Assembly: GCA_021203665.1 (NCBI GenBank)
Contig: JAJQAT010000069.1
Coordinates: forward strand, 1 to 24,359
DNA length: 24,359 bases
Direction of reading: 5' to 3'
DNA from: Bacillota bacterium
GTDB taxonomy: Bacteria; Bacillota; Clostridia; UBA1381
Shown: positions 16,462 to 22,605 of the stretch, in pieces
Numbering within the stretch: the stretch's first letter is position 1
Layout of the letters: every line of letters begins with the position of its first letter
Position numbers and translations under genes: made by a program
Notes under the pieces: model-generated
Databases searched by the model: none
What the model saw: only the letters and a program-made list of their open reading frames with translations
Told to the model about the DNA's origin: nothing

Positions 16462-16575
16462 TTACCAAATACACACAAAATATGGTGTAGGTAAGAGATT
16501 TTGTGACCAGATACCAACACCATATTGTAATAAGCTGTCGACCGGTATGTCTGCCGGCATTCTCTTCTCATACAT
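16462..16575 (-). pseudogene. Tiny ORF (37 codons) in a degenerate repeat-like element
   Basis: On the minus strand an ATG at 16575 is preceded at 10 bases by AAGGTGAGG and, further up, by a promoter-like pair. It encodes 37 residues starting MYEKRMPADIPV and ending PTPYFVCIW before a TAA. Removing two bases in the GTGTGT run near 16475 would continue the frame as VYLVKTGTNDFQYLNKIN and on to a stop at 16358, which would suggest a frameshifted copy of a longer sequence. The product is not recognised. Alternatively it is a non-coding mobile or repeat relic with chance reading frames. A second, overlapping 41-codon frame begins at 16571. Confidence 0.3.
16479..16526. repeat. 15-bp inverted repeat inside the element
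   Basis: AATATGGTGTAGGTA (16479-16493) and TACCAACACCATATT (16512-16526) are inverted copies with one mismatch, separated by 18 bases. In RNA they form a stable stem-loop. It lies within the tiny ORF and has no U-run, so it is not a terminator. It may belong to a miniature mobile element or structured RNA. Confidence 0.6.
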
Positions 16576-16580
16576 TACAA

Positions 16581-16629
16581 AAACACCTCACCTTGTGATA
16601 TTTATATTATATCACTTGGCAAGGTGTTT
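16581..16629. repeat. 21-bp imperfect inverted repeat around a promoter-like -10
   Basis: The arms 16581-16601 and 16609-16629 are inverted copies with 4 mismatches in 21 and 7 bases between them. On the minus strand a TATAAT (16611-16606) sits at the centre, with TATACA 17 bases upstream (16634-16629), and the ribosome-site-like AAGGTGAGG lies in the downstream arm. The layout fits an operator for a dimeric regulator over a promoter, or an end structure of a small repeat element. Confidence 0.5.
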
Positions 16630-16693
16630 GTATAGCGGTTTGTCTGTTGTCTCGGGTGTCCGAAAATAATTCGGGAGCCTCTGATTAATGGTT

Positions 16694-17578
16694 TTAGTCG
16701 TTTTTAATAATTTCCTTTATTGACGTGGCAAGTCCGGCAAGTCCCTGCATATCAGACGGGATGATTATCTTTGTCGCCTTGCCGTCAGCCGCCTTTTCGA
16801 AGCTTTCAAGAGCCTTTAAGGCTATATACGGATCGCCCGGGTTTGCCTCGTTGATTCTGCGTATACCCTCGGCAACCGCGGTCTGCACGGTTATGATAGC
16901 CTCGGCGTTACCCTCCGCCTCCTTGATTGCCGCCTGCTTTTTTGCCTCGGCGCGGAGTATTGCCGATTCCTTTTCACCCTCGGCAAGAAGTATCGCGGAT
17001 TTTTTCTCGCCCTCGGCGCGGAGTATGGATTCGCGTCTTTCGCGTTCCGCTTTCATTTGTCGCTCCATCGCGTCCTGAATTTCAGCCGGAGGCATAATGT
17101 TTTTAAGCTCGACTCTGTTTATTTTTATTCCCCACGGGTCTGTAGCCTCATCAAGAATCGCGCGCATTTTTGTGTTTACGGTGTCGCGCGAGGTAAGCGT
17201 TTCGTCAAGCTCAAGGTCGCCTATGATATTTCTCAACGTTGTGGCGGTAAGGTTTTCTATTGCCATCATGGGTCTTTCAACGCCGTATGCGAAAAGCTTC
17301 GGGTCGGTTATCTGGTAATACACAACCGTGTCGATTTGCATGGTTACGTTATCCTTTGTAATAACCGGCTGCGGCGGGAAATCCACCACGTGCTCCTTAA
17401 GGTTTACCTTCTTCGCAACTCTGTCAATAAACGGGATTTTAAAATGAAGTCCGACGCTCCATGTCGAATGATAGCCTCCGAAGCGCTCGATTATATACGA
17501 ATGAGCCTGCGGAACTATTTTTATGTTCGCTATTAAAATTATTAAAATCAAAATTATTAAGATAACTATCGGTACCAT
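16694..17578 (-). CDS. SPFH/Band 7 (stomatin, QmcA-like) membrane protein
   Basis: 294 residues. One hydrophobic segment (about 3-20, rich in Ile/Leu) anchors the N-terminus; the SPFH domain follows (VPQAHSYIIERFGGYH, DFPPQPVITKDNV, and the ERQMKAERERRE segment at its end), then a coiled coil of 11-residue repeats (about 180-225) and an Ala/Gly C-terminus. Such proteins oligomerise into membrane microdomain scaffolds, and their close partners are NfeD proteins. Start ATG at 17578 has AAGGAG 8 bases upstream. It follows the serine hydrolase by 25 bases and the NfeD gene lies just above that, so all three probably work together. No terminator with a U-run is visible after the stop. Confidence 0.94.
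   Translation of the reverse strand: MVPIVILIILILIILIANIKIVPQAHSYIIERFGGYHSTWSVGLHFKIPFIDRVAKKVNLKEHVVDFPPQPVITKDNVTMQIDTVVYYQITDPKLFAYGVERPMMAIENLTATTLRNIIGDLELDETLTSRDTVNTKMRAILDEATDPWGIKINRVELKNIMPPAEIQDAMERQMKAERERRESILRAEGEKKSAILLAEGEKESAILRAEAKKQAAIKEAEGNAEAIITVQTAVAEGIRRINEANPGDPYIALKALESFEKAADGKATKIIIPSDMQGLAGLATSIKEIIKND
16945..17043 (-). repeat. Three 33-bp tandem repeats in the SPFH coiled coil
   Basis: The motif CCTCGGC..GAAGTAT-like recurs at 16945, 16978 and 17011, each 33 bases apart; the first and third copies share 16 identical bases. They encode 11-residue units of the form AIL-AEGEK-S, a hendecad coiled-coil period. The regularity points to recent unit duplication or simple structural constraint. 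Confidence 0.7.
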
Positions 17579-17603
17579 GATTAATTCTCCTTTTTCATAA
17601 AAT

Positions 17604-18599
17604 TTACTTGTTAAAATAGCTGTAAACGGACGCGGAAATGCTTCTGATTGTTTCCGTTCCGGCGCCGACGGAGCCGTTTCCGATTACGCATAATATGTAG
17701 TCGCACGCGGGCGAGTAAACAATCGCCGCGTCGCCCTCCACCTTGCTGTTTTCGCCTGTTTTGTTCGCCGTGACGGTGCCCTCAGGCAGTGCCGACGGTA
17801 TCTTCCATGTGCGCGTTTGCGCCTTTAGCAAATTGAGCATTTCCTCCGACGCCGTTTCGGAAACAAGCGTGCCGCGGTAAATCATCTCCAATATATTGCC
17901 GCAATCCGCCGGCGACGTAAGATTATATCCGACGAATATCGCGCTTTCTCCCGCCTTGTCCACAAGCTGCGACTTATGCTGAGTGTTGACGCATCCAAGC
18001 ACGTTGGTATTCGCGTTTTCCACGTCAAAGCCGTTTACCGTGCTTCCGCCGCCGATTATTTCGGTAAGAGTGTTAAACGCCGTGTTGCTGCTTTGCGTTA
18101 TCATAAGATTGAGCAAATTGTCAACCTCCGCGGTGCGCGTTACGGAGCCGTATTCAAGCTCGTTGTATACCGCCGCGAGAGTAAAGAGCTTTATCAGACT
18201 CGCGCTTGAATAGGATTTCTCGTTTATTGACAAATATTCATTGGTGTTTAAATTTTTCACGTACACACCCCAATCGCCGGCGCGCGTATCGATATACTCC
18301 GTGATTTGCTCCTTTAAATCCGCCAAGCCCTCTTTTTCCTCGGGTACGGCGTTCGCCGCCGCTGCCGCTTCCTCCTCCGCGAGGATTTGCGCGGCTTTCA
18401 CCGCCTCATTGTGTCTGTAAAGCATGGATGATGAAATGATTACGGACGGCATATACGCCGAAAAGCTTTCAAGCGCGGTATGGCTTTCGCTTTGCGCCAG
18501 GGTGCCGACGGCGTAATCGATGTACGTCTCATTTTCCGCCGCCAACGCCGCGCACGGGAGAGTAATCAGCAGCAGTGCTGTTATCATTGGTTTTTTCAT
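17604..18599 (-). CDS. Secreted serine hydrolase, class A beta-lactamase fold
   Basis: 331 residues with a signal peptide (MKKPMITALLLITLPCAALA, cut near residue 20-21), an Ala/Glu-rich linker (about 65-95), then a penicillin-binding type domain: nucleophile Ser134 in SASLIK (SxxK), SSN at 170-172 (SxN), and KTG at 280-282. Between SxN and KTG there is no ExxLN omega-loop motif, so the deacylating Glu of true class A beta-lactamases seems missing and antibiotic hydrolysis is unlikely; a peptidoglycan-related or inactive binding role is possible. The ATG at 18599 is preferred over an adjoining TTG because GAGG lies 6 bases upstream. The gene starts inside the 3' end of the NfeD gene. Confidence 0.88.
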   Translation of the reverse strand: MKKPMITALLLITLPCAALAAENETYIDYAVGTLAQSESHTALESFSAYMPSVIISSSMLYRHNEAVKAAQILAEEEAAAAANAVPEEKEGLADLKEQITEYIDTRAGDWGVYVKNLNTNEYLSINEKSYSSASLIKLFTLAAVYNELEYGSVTRTAEVDNLLNLMITQSSNTAFNTLTEIIGGGSTVNGFDVENANTNVLGCVNTQHKSQLVDKAGESAIFVGYNLTSPADCGNILEMIYRGTLVSETASEEMLNLLKAQTRTWKIPSALPEGTVTANKTGENSKVEGDAAIVYSPACDYILCVIGNGSVGAGTETIRSISASVYSYFNK

Positions 18600-19038
18600 C
18601 AATAACCTCTTTTCTTTTTACGACGAGCTTTACGCCCGCTATGCCTTCCACCACCGCCGTTTCGTTCGCGGCGATTTGCGAGTTGTCCGCGCTTTTCACG
18701 GACCACGTTAAGCCGTTGATTTTTCCGGCTCCATTTCCGAGAAGATTGTTTACATCCTCCGTTATGAGAACCTCCTTGCCTATAAGGCTGTCAACATTTG
18801 TTTTTTCCTTTTTTGTTTTTATCAGCTTTCGGGACAGCGGGCGCAGGCATATCAAGCATACGACCGATATTATAAGAAACACGGTTATCTGCACATTGAA
18901 TTGCGCTCCCAAAATCGCGGCCGTAAGACCTCCCACAGCTCCCAAGGCGAACCATACGCTGACTATCTGGTAGGTAAGCGCCTCCAGTATAGCGAACACG
19001 GCTATTCCCGCAAGCCATATTACTGCCGTCATTTCCAT
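18529..19038 (-). CDS. NfeD-like membrane protein
   Basis: 169 residues: three hydrophobic segments (about 4-22, 28-46, 50-66), a basic turn, then an OB-fold domain (about 80-143: LIGKEVLITED, NGLTWSVKS, GVKLVVKRK). NfeD proteins pair with SPFH proteins in membrane domains. Start ATG at 19038 has AAGGAGGT 8 bases upstream; the longer frame to 19128 lacks a site. The OB fold ends near residue 143; the last 23 residues (147-169, ending in a Gly-rich VRGVGGGK) lie in the 71-base overlap with the next gene and look like an added tail produced by loss of an earlier stop. Confidence 0.88.
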   Translation of the reverse strand: MEMTAVIWLAGIAVFAILEALTYQIVSVWFALGAVGGLTAAILGAQFNVQITVFLIISVVCLICLRPLSRKLIKTKKEKTNVDSLIGKEVLITEDVNNLLGNGAGKINGLTWSVKSADNSQIAANETAVVEGIAGVKLVVKRKEVIDEKTNDNSTAADYSPVRGVGGGK

Positions 19039-19061
19039 ATATGATACCTCCTTACGATTAT

Positions 19062-19090
19062 ATTTTATCAGATTGTATGATGTTTGTAAA
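19062..19090 (-). promoter_or_regulatory. Promoter of the NfeD-hydrolase-SPFH operon
   Basis: On the minus strand TTTACA (19090-19085, 5 of 6 consensus) and TAAAAT (19067-19062) are separated by 17 bases; the start would be near 19055, giving a leader of under 20 bases. A perfect TATAAT at 19062-19057 is too close to the ribosome site to be the main -10. Confidence 0.55.
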
Positions 19091-19097
19091 TATATTT

Positions 19098-19121
19098 GTA
19101 ATTTTTTTATAAAAAATTTAC
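19098..19121. repeat. AT-rich 24-base near-perfect palindrome between divergent operons
   Basis: GTAATTTTTTTATAAAAAATTTAC is an inverted repeat with one mismatched pair, just upstream of the NfeD -35 box and 38 bases from the -35 of the opposite operon. It could be a shared operator or simply a curved AT tract. Confidence 0.4.
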
Positions 19122-19158
19122 ACCGCATAGCATTGCGTAAAGAAATTTGTTCAACCGC

Positions 19159-19187
19159 TTGTAAAAGTCGGCTTGATATGATATAAT
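19159..19187 (+). promoter_or_regulatory. Promoter of the ABM/ATP-grasp/thi operon
   Basis: TTGTAA (19159-19164), a 17-base spacer, and a perfect TATAAT (19182-19187). The start would be near 19194, leaving a leader of about 25 bases before the ABM gene, too short for a TPP riboswitch. No other promoter was found before thiS, which follows the ATP-grasp gene closely. Confidence 0.65.
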
Positions 19188-19218
19188 TAGAAGAATAATT
19201 TTAAGGAGCTGAACAAAT

Positions 19219-19518
19219 ATGATTACGATAATAGCCAAATTCAACGTGCTTTCGGGCAGTGTTGACGAATTTAAAAAATGCGCCGTAAATGTGGTGCGCG
19301 AAACGCGCAAGGAAAAGGGCAATCTTGCATACAAAATATATCAGAGCAGATGCGATGCCTCAAAATTTACATTTATCGAGGAATGGCTCAATGATACCGC
19401 GATAGAACAGCATAATAACGCCAAGCATTTTCTTAAATTTTTAGAGGATATAAAACCGCTTACCGAGGGTGATGTTCAAATTGAACAGCTTTCAAAAATC
19501 CCCTCAGTGTTCTGCTGA
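19219..19518 (+). CDS. ABM-superfamily (YgiN-like) monooxygenase-like protein
   Basis: 99 residues, a single dimeric ferredoxin-like ABM domain: MITIIAKFNVLSG, a Cys in FKKCAVNVVRETRKEKGN, YKIYQS, FTFIEEWLNDTAIEQHNNAKHF with the conserved His positions, and a short C-terminal strand. Members include quinol monooxygenases and many proteins of unknown role, so the substrate is open. AAGGAG lies 11 bases before the ATG. It opens the plus-strand operon, 29 bases before the ATP-grasp gene. Such small domains can be acquired easily, but nothing in codon use stands out. Confidence 0.85.
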   Translation: MITIIAKFNVLSGSVDEFKKCAVNVVRETRKEKGNLAYKIYQSRCDASKFTFIEEWLNDTAIEQHNNAKHFLKFLEDIKPLTEGDVQIEQLSKIPSVFC

Positions 19519-19547
19519 CCAAAAAGCTTTTAAAGGAGACATTTACA

Positions 19548-20894
19548 TTGCAGAAAGCAGAAGAATATTACAAACAGCTTGTTGACAATAATTTTGAGGA
19601 AAGCGTAAAAAGCGCCGAAATACAACAGCAGTACATTAAAACATACACGGCGCGCTATCACGGCTATTACGTGCATACGCTGTATATCCCGAAAATGTTC
19701 ACCGAGGAAATGGCTGAGTATTTCAATGAAATATCCTCGGTTATGTACGGAATACTTGAAAAGGTTATTCGCGAATATCAGTCAAACGCGGAATACAGAA
19801 AGCTTTTCGGCTTTGAAGAACGGCTTGAAGGACTGATACTCCGTCCCAATCATTACGAATGCGCTCTGCCCATCGCGCGTATAGACATATTCTTTAATGA
19901 GGACGACTTCTCGTTCAAATTTTGCGAATTTAACGCGGACGGCTCGAGCGCTATGAACGAGGACAAGGAGCTTAATCAGGCGATAAGGCTGACAAGCACA
20001 TATAACGAATTTATCAAGAAATACAATGTGCGCACCTTTGAATTGTTTGATTCCTGGGTTAAAGCCTTTAAGGAGATATATAAAACATATGACAGGGCGG
20101 TTCAAAATCCGTATGTCGCCATTGCGGATTTCTTTAACGGCGATATAAGCCGTGAATTTAAAGCGTTTAAAAAGGCTTTTGAGGACAGTGGCATTGAATG
20201 TGAAATATGTGAGATAACCGACCTAAAATACGAGAACGGCAAGCTCCTTTCGCCGAGCGGCAGACACATAAACGCCGTATACAGGCGCGCGGTGACTTGC
20301 GATATAATGCGCAATTATGACCGCGTTCTTCCTTTTATAAGGGCGGCTGAAAACAACGATGTGTGTCTTATCGGAGATTTTAAAACTCAGGTTATACACA
20401 ACAAAATTGTGTTTAAGATTTTGCATGACGATATGACAACGGCATTTCTTACCGATAAGGAGGCGCGATTTGTAAAGGAACATATCCCCTACACCGTGTC
20501 GCTTACGGACGAGCAGGTTAAAGCTCACGACGTGCTTCAAAGCAAGGACAAATGGGTAATAAAGCCCGAGGATTCCTACGCCTCAAAGGGCGTTTACGCG
20601 GGCGTTGAGGGAATGACGGACGAGGAATGGAAAAAAGAAGTAACCGAAAATATCGATAACCACTATCTTTTGCAGGAATACTGCGAGCCGTACGCGTCGG
20701 TCAATATAGACATTACTCACGACAAAAACGCAAAATACAAAAAATACAGCAATATTACCGGTATATATTTATACGGCGGCAAAATGGCGGGACTTTATTC
20801 GAGAATCGCCAAAAACAGTATTATCTCGACACAATACAGCGAGATGTCATTGCCGACCGTCATAGTGAGCGAAAAGCGGGAAAATCCGCATTAG
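19548..20894 (+). CDS. Circularly permuted ATP-grasp ligase, substrate unknown
   Basis: 448 residues beginning at a TTG (AAAGGAG 10 bases upstream; no in-frame ATG nearby). The metal-binding CEFNADGSSA segment (about 126-135) comes before the ATP-binding lysine strand WVIKPEDSYASKGVY (336-350) and the LLQEYCE strand (374-380). In ordinary ATP-grasp enzymes the order is reversed, so this is the circularly permuted type seen in the glutathionylspermidine synthase-like families, which join a carboxylate to an amine. No signal peptide; cytosolic. The substrate cannot be told. It precedes thiS by 25 bases with no terminator, so it is cotranscribed with the thiazole genes. No amidase domain is present. 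Confidence 0.75.
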   Translation: MQKAEEYYKQLVDNNFEESVKSAEIQQQYIKTYTARYHGYYVHTLYIPKMFTEEMAEYFNEISSVMYGILEKVIREYQSNAEYRKLFGFEERLEGLILRPNHYECALPIARIDIFFNEDDFSFKFCEFNADGSSAMNEDKELNQAIRLTSTYNEFIKKYNVRTFELFDSWVKAFKEIYKTYDRAVQNPYVAIADFFNGDISREFKAFKKAFEDSGIECEICEITDLKYENGKLLSPSGRHINAVYRRAVTCDIMRNYDRVLPFIRAAENNDVCLIGDFKTQVIHNKIVFKILHDDMTTAFLTDKEARFVKEHIPYTVSLTDEQVKAHDVLQSKDKWVIKPEDSYASKGVYAGVEGMTDEEWKKEVTENIDNHYLLQEYCEPYASVNIDITHDKNAKYKKYSNITGIYLYGGKMAGLYSRIAKNSIISTQYSEMSLPTVIVSEKRENPH

Positions 20895-20919
20895 TATACA
20901 ATAATTGGGAGTGAGGAAA

Positions 20920-21111
20920 ATGATTTATCTTAACGGAAAGGAACACGAGGATTACGGCAGTCTCGCCGAGCTTCTCAAGGACAACGGATATAAGCGCGAC
21001 AAAATCGCTGTGGAAATAAACGGCGCTATTATCAAAAAATCGGACTACGATAAAACCGCGGTAAACAGCGGCGACGTGATTGAAGTGGTGAGCTTCGTTG
21101 GAGGCGGCTGA
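20920..21111 (+). CDS. thiS: Sulfur carrier protein ThiS
   Basis: 63 residues of ubiquitin-like fold (MIYLNGKEHE start, IAVEINGAII in the middle, VVSFVGGG end). The C-terminal Gly-Gly is adenylated by ThiF and turned into a thiocarboxylate that donates sulfur to ThiG. The ATG at 20920 follows GGGAG by 8 bases; a longer frame from 20905 is less likely. The stop TGA shares a base with the thiF ATG. The tail ends in three glycines, not two, which should not matter. Confidence 0.95.
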   Translation: MIYLNGKEHEDYGSLAELLKDNGYKRDKIAVEINGAIIKKSDYDKTAVNSGDVIEVVSFVGGG

Positions 21112-21740
21112 TGATAACATTTGAGGAATACGAAAAGGCTCTTATCGAACGCCACGGCGAAAAGACGCATAATATATTAAAGTCCTCGGCAGCGGCTGTC
21201 GCAGGTCTGGGCGGACTGGGTTCAAATATAGCCGTGATGCTTGCAAGGGCGGGAGTGGGACATCTTCATCTTGTGGATTTCGACAGGGTTGATATAACCA
21301 ATCTGCACCGCCAGCAGTATGACATCGACGACATAGGCACGCCGAAAACCGACGCCATGACAAGGAAAATCAAGCGGTTTAACCCGTTTATAAAAATAAC
21401 CTCGGACAACGCCCGCGTTACGGAAAATAACGCGGCTGATATTTTCGGGAAATATCCCGTAATTTGCGAGGCGTTTGACAAGGCGGAAAACAAGGCAATG
21501 CTTGTAAATACAGTGCTGTCGGAATGCGGCGGCTCAACGATTATATCCGCGTCGGGTATGGCGGGTTTGGAAAGCTCAAACCTCATAACGACGCGTAAAA
21601 TATGCGACAGATTTTACCTTTGCGGCGACAGCGAAAACGGCATAGCCGAGGGTGTGCCCCTCGTCGCTCCGCGCGTGGCTCTGTGCGCCGCGCATCAGGC
21701 TAATCTGGCATTAAGAATTATTACAGGGAAAGAAAAATAA
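21111..21740 (+). CDS. thiF: Small ThiF-type adenylyltransferase (family 2)
   Basis: 209 residues, shorter than E. coli ThiF (about 250). It activates the ThiS C-terminus with ATP. Nucleotide loop GLGGLGSN (32-39), DFDRVDITNLHRQ (56-68), and PKTDAM are present. No paired CxxC motifs for structural zinc are visible, consistent with the short clostridial ThiF group. Starts in the TGATG overlap with thiS, indicating coupled translation. A 7-bp GC-rich hairpin follows before thiG. Confidence 0.93.
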   Translation: MITFEEYEKALIERHGEKTHNILKSSAAAVAGLGGLGSNIAVMLARAGVGHLHLVDFDRVDITNLHRQQYDIDDIGTPKTDAMTRKIKRFNPFIKITSDNARVTENNAADIFGKYPVICEAFDKAENKAMLVNTVLSECGGSTIISASGMAGLESSNLITTRKICDRFYLCGDSENGIAEGVPLVAPRVALCAAHQANLALRIITGKEK

Positions 21741-21791
21741 CGCGAAAAATAACGGCAATTTGCTTGTTTCTTTTTTGCGCCGCAATTTATG

Positions 21792-21808
21792 CCGCCGCAA
21801 AGCGGCGG
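21792..21808 (+). other. GC-rich hairpin between thiF and thiG
   Basis: CCGCCGC (21792-21798), AAA loop, GCGGCGG (21802-21808): a perfect 7-bp stem just ahead of the thiG ribosome site (GGAGG at 21812). There is no U-run after it, so it is more likely an RNA processing or stability element, or a modulator of thiG translation, than a terminator. Confidence 0.5.
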
Positions 21809-21822
21809 AATGGAGGATTACA

Positions 21823-22590
21823 ATGGAAGACAAACTAATATTAAACGGACACGAATTTACATCGAGATTTATACTCGGCTCCGGCAAGTATTCGCTTGAC
21901 CTTATAAGGGCGGCTGTGGAAAACGCGGGAGCGCAGATAATCACTCTCGCTCTTCGCCGCGCGGCGGGCGGCGACGTGGCAAATATTCTTGATTATATAC
22001 CCGAGGGCGTTACGCTTTTGCCGAACACCTCCGGCGCGAGAAACGCGGACGAGGCTGTAAGAATAGCGCGGCTTGCCCGTGAAACCGGCTGTGGCGACTT
22101 TATAAAAATCGAGGCGATACGGGACAGTAAATATCTTCTGCCCGATAATTACGAAACGCTCAAGGCAACGGAAATATTGGCAAAAGAGGGTTTTGTGGTA
22201 ATGCCGTATATGTACCCCGACTTGAATTTCGCGAGGGATTTGCAGAATGCCGGCGCGGCGTGCATAATGCCTTTAGGCTCCCCTATCGGTTCAAACAAGG
22301 GACTTTGCACAAAGGATTTTATACAAATTATCATAGATGAGGTAGACCTGCCCGTAATTGTGGACGCGGGAATCGGCAGACCGTCGCAGGCGTGCGAGGC
22401 TATGGAAATGGGTGCGGCAGCCGTAATGGCAAACACCGCCATCGCGACGGCGGGCGATGTTCCGGCAATGGCGAGCGCGTTCAAAAAAGCAATAGAGGCG
22501 GGACGCGAGTCATATCTTGCCGGCTTCGGCAACGTAGTTGAAAAGGGTGCGCGCGCGTCATCGCCGCTCACGGGATTTTTACATGATTAA
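21823..22590 (+). CDS. thiG: Thiazole synthase ThiG
   Basis: 255 residues, TIM barrel. Builds the thiazole ring from DXP, dehydroglycine (from ThiH) and sulfur (from ThiS). RFILGSGKYS, LPNTSGARNADEAVR, and the Schiff-base lysine Lys95 in DFIKIEAI are present, with the phosphate-binding GIGRPSQA region. GGAGG lies 6 bases before the ATG at 21823; an in-frame ATG at 21760 is not used because it has no site and does not fit the family. Followed by thiH after 15 bases. Confidence 0.97.
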   Translation: MEDKLILNGHEFTSRFILGSGKYSLDLIRAAVENAGAQIITLALRRAAGGDVANILDYIPEGVTLLPNTSGARNADEAVRIARLARETGCGDFIKIEAIRDSKYLLPDNYETLKATEILAKEGFVVMPYMYPDLNFARDLQNAGAACIMPLGSPIGSNKGLCTKDFIQIIIDEVDLPVIVDAGIGRPSQACEAMEMGAAAVMANTAIATAGDVPAMASAFKKAIEAGRESYLAGFGNVVEKGARASSPLTGFLHD

Positions 22591-22605
22591 AGGGGATAGC
22601 TTAAA

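Noticed and set aside
16439..16669. 76-codon open frame on the plus strand in the fapR-SPFH gap
   Set aside because: No ribosome binding site; it runs through the inverted repeats, while the minus strand has the better start signals. The minus-strand ORF is kept only at low confidence.
16660..16674. Terminator after the SPFH gene
   Set aside because: A 5-bp CCGAA/TTCGG stem without a U-run is too weak to call.
17604..18599. Antibiotic-resistance beta-lactamase
   Set aside because: The fold fits, but the omega-loop Glu motif is missing and the gene sits in an NfeD/SPFH operon, so a resistance call is not supported.
19039..19218. Possible TPP riboswitch ahead of the plus-strand operon
   Set aside because: No THI-box pattern (the CUGAGA and ACCUGA parts) could be found and the leader is too short.
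21792..21808. Terminator between thiF and thiG
   Set aside because: The GC-rich stem is followed directly by the thiG ribosome site with no U-run, so it was listed as a generic hairpin.
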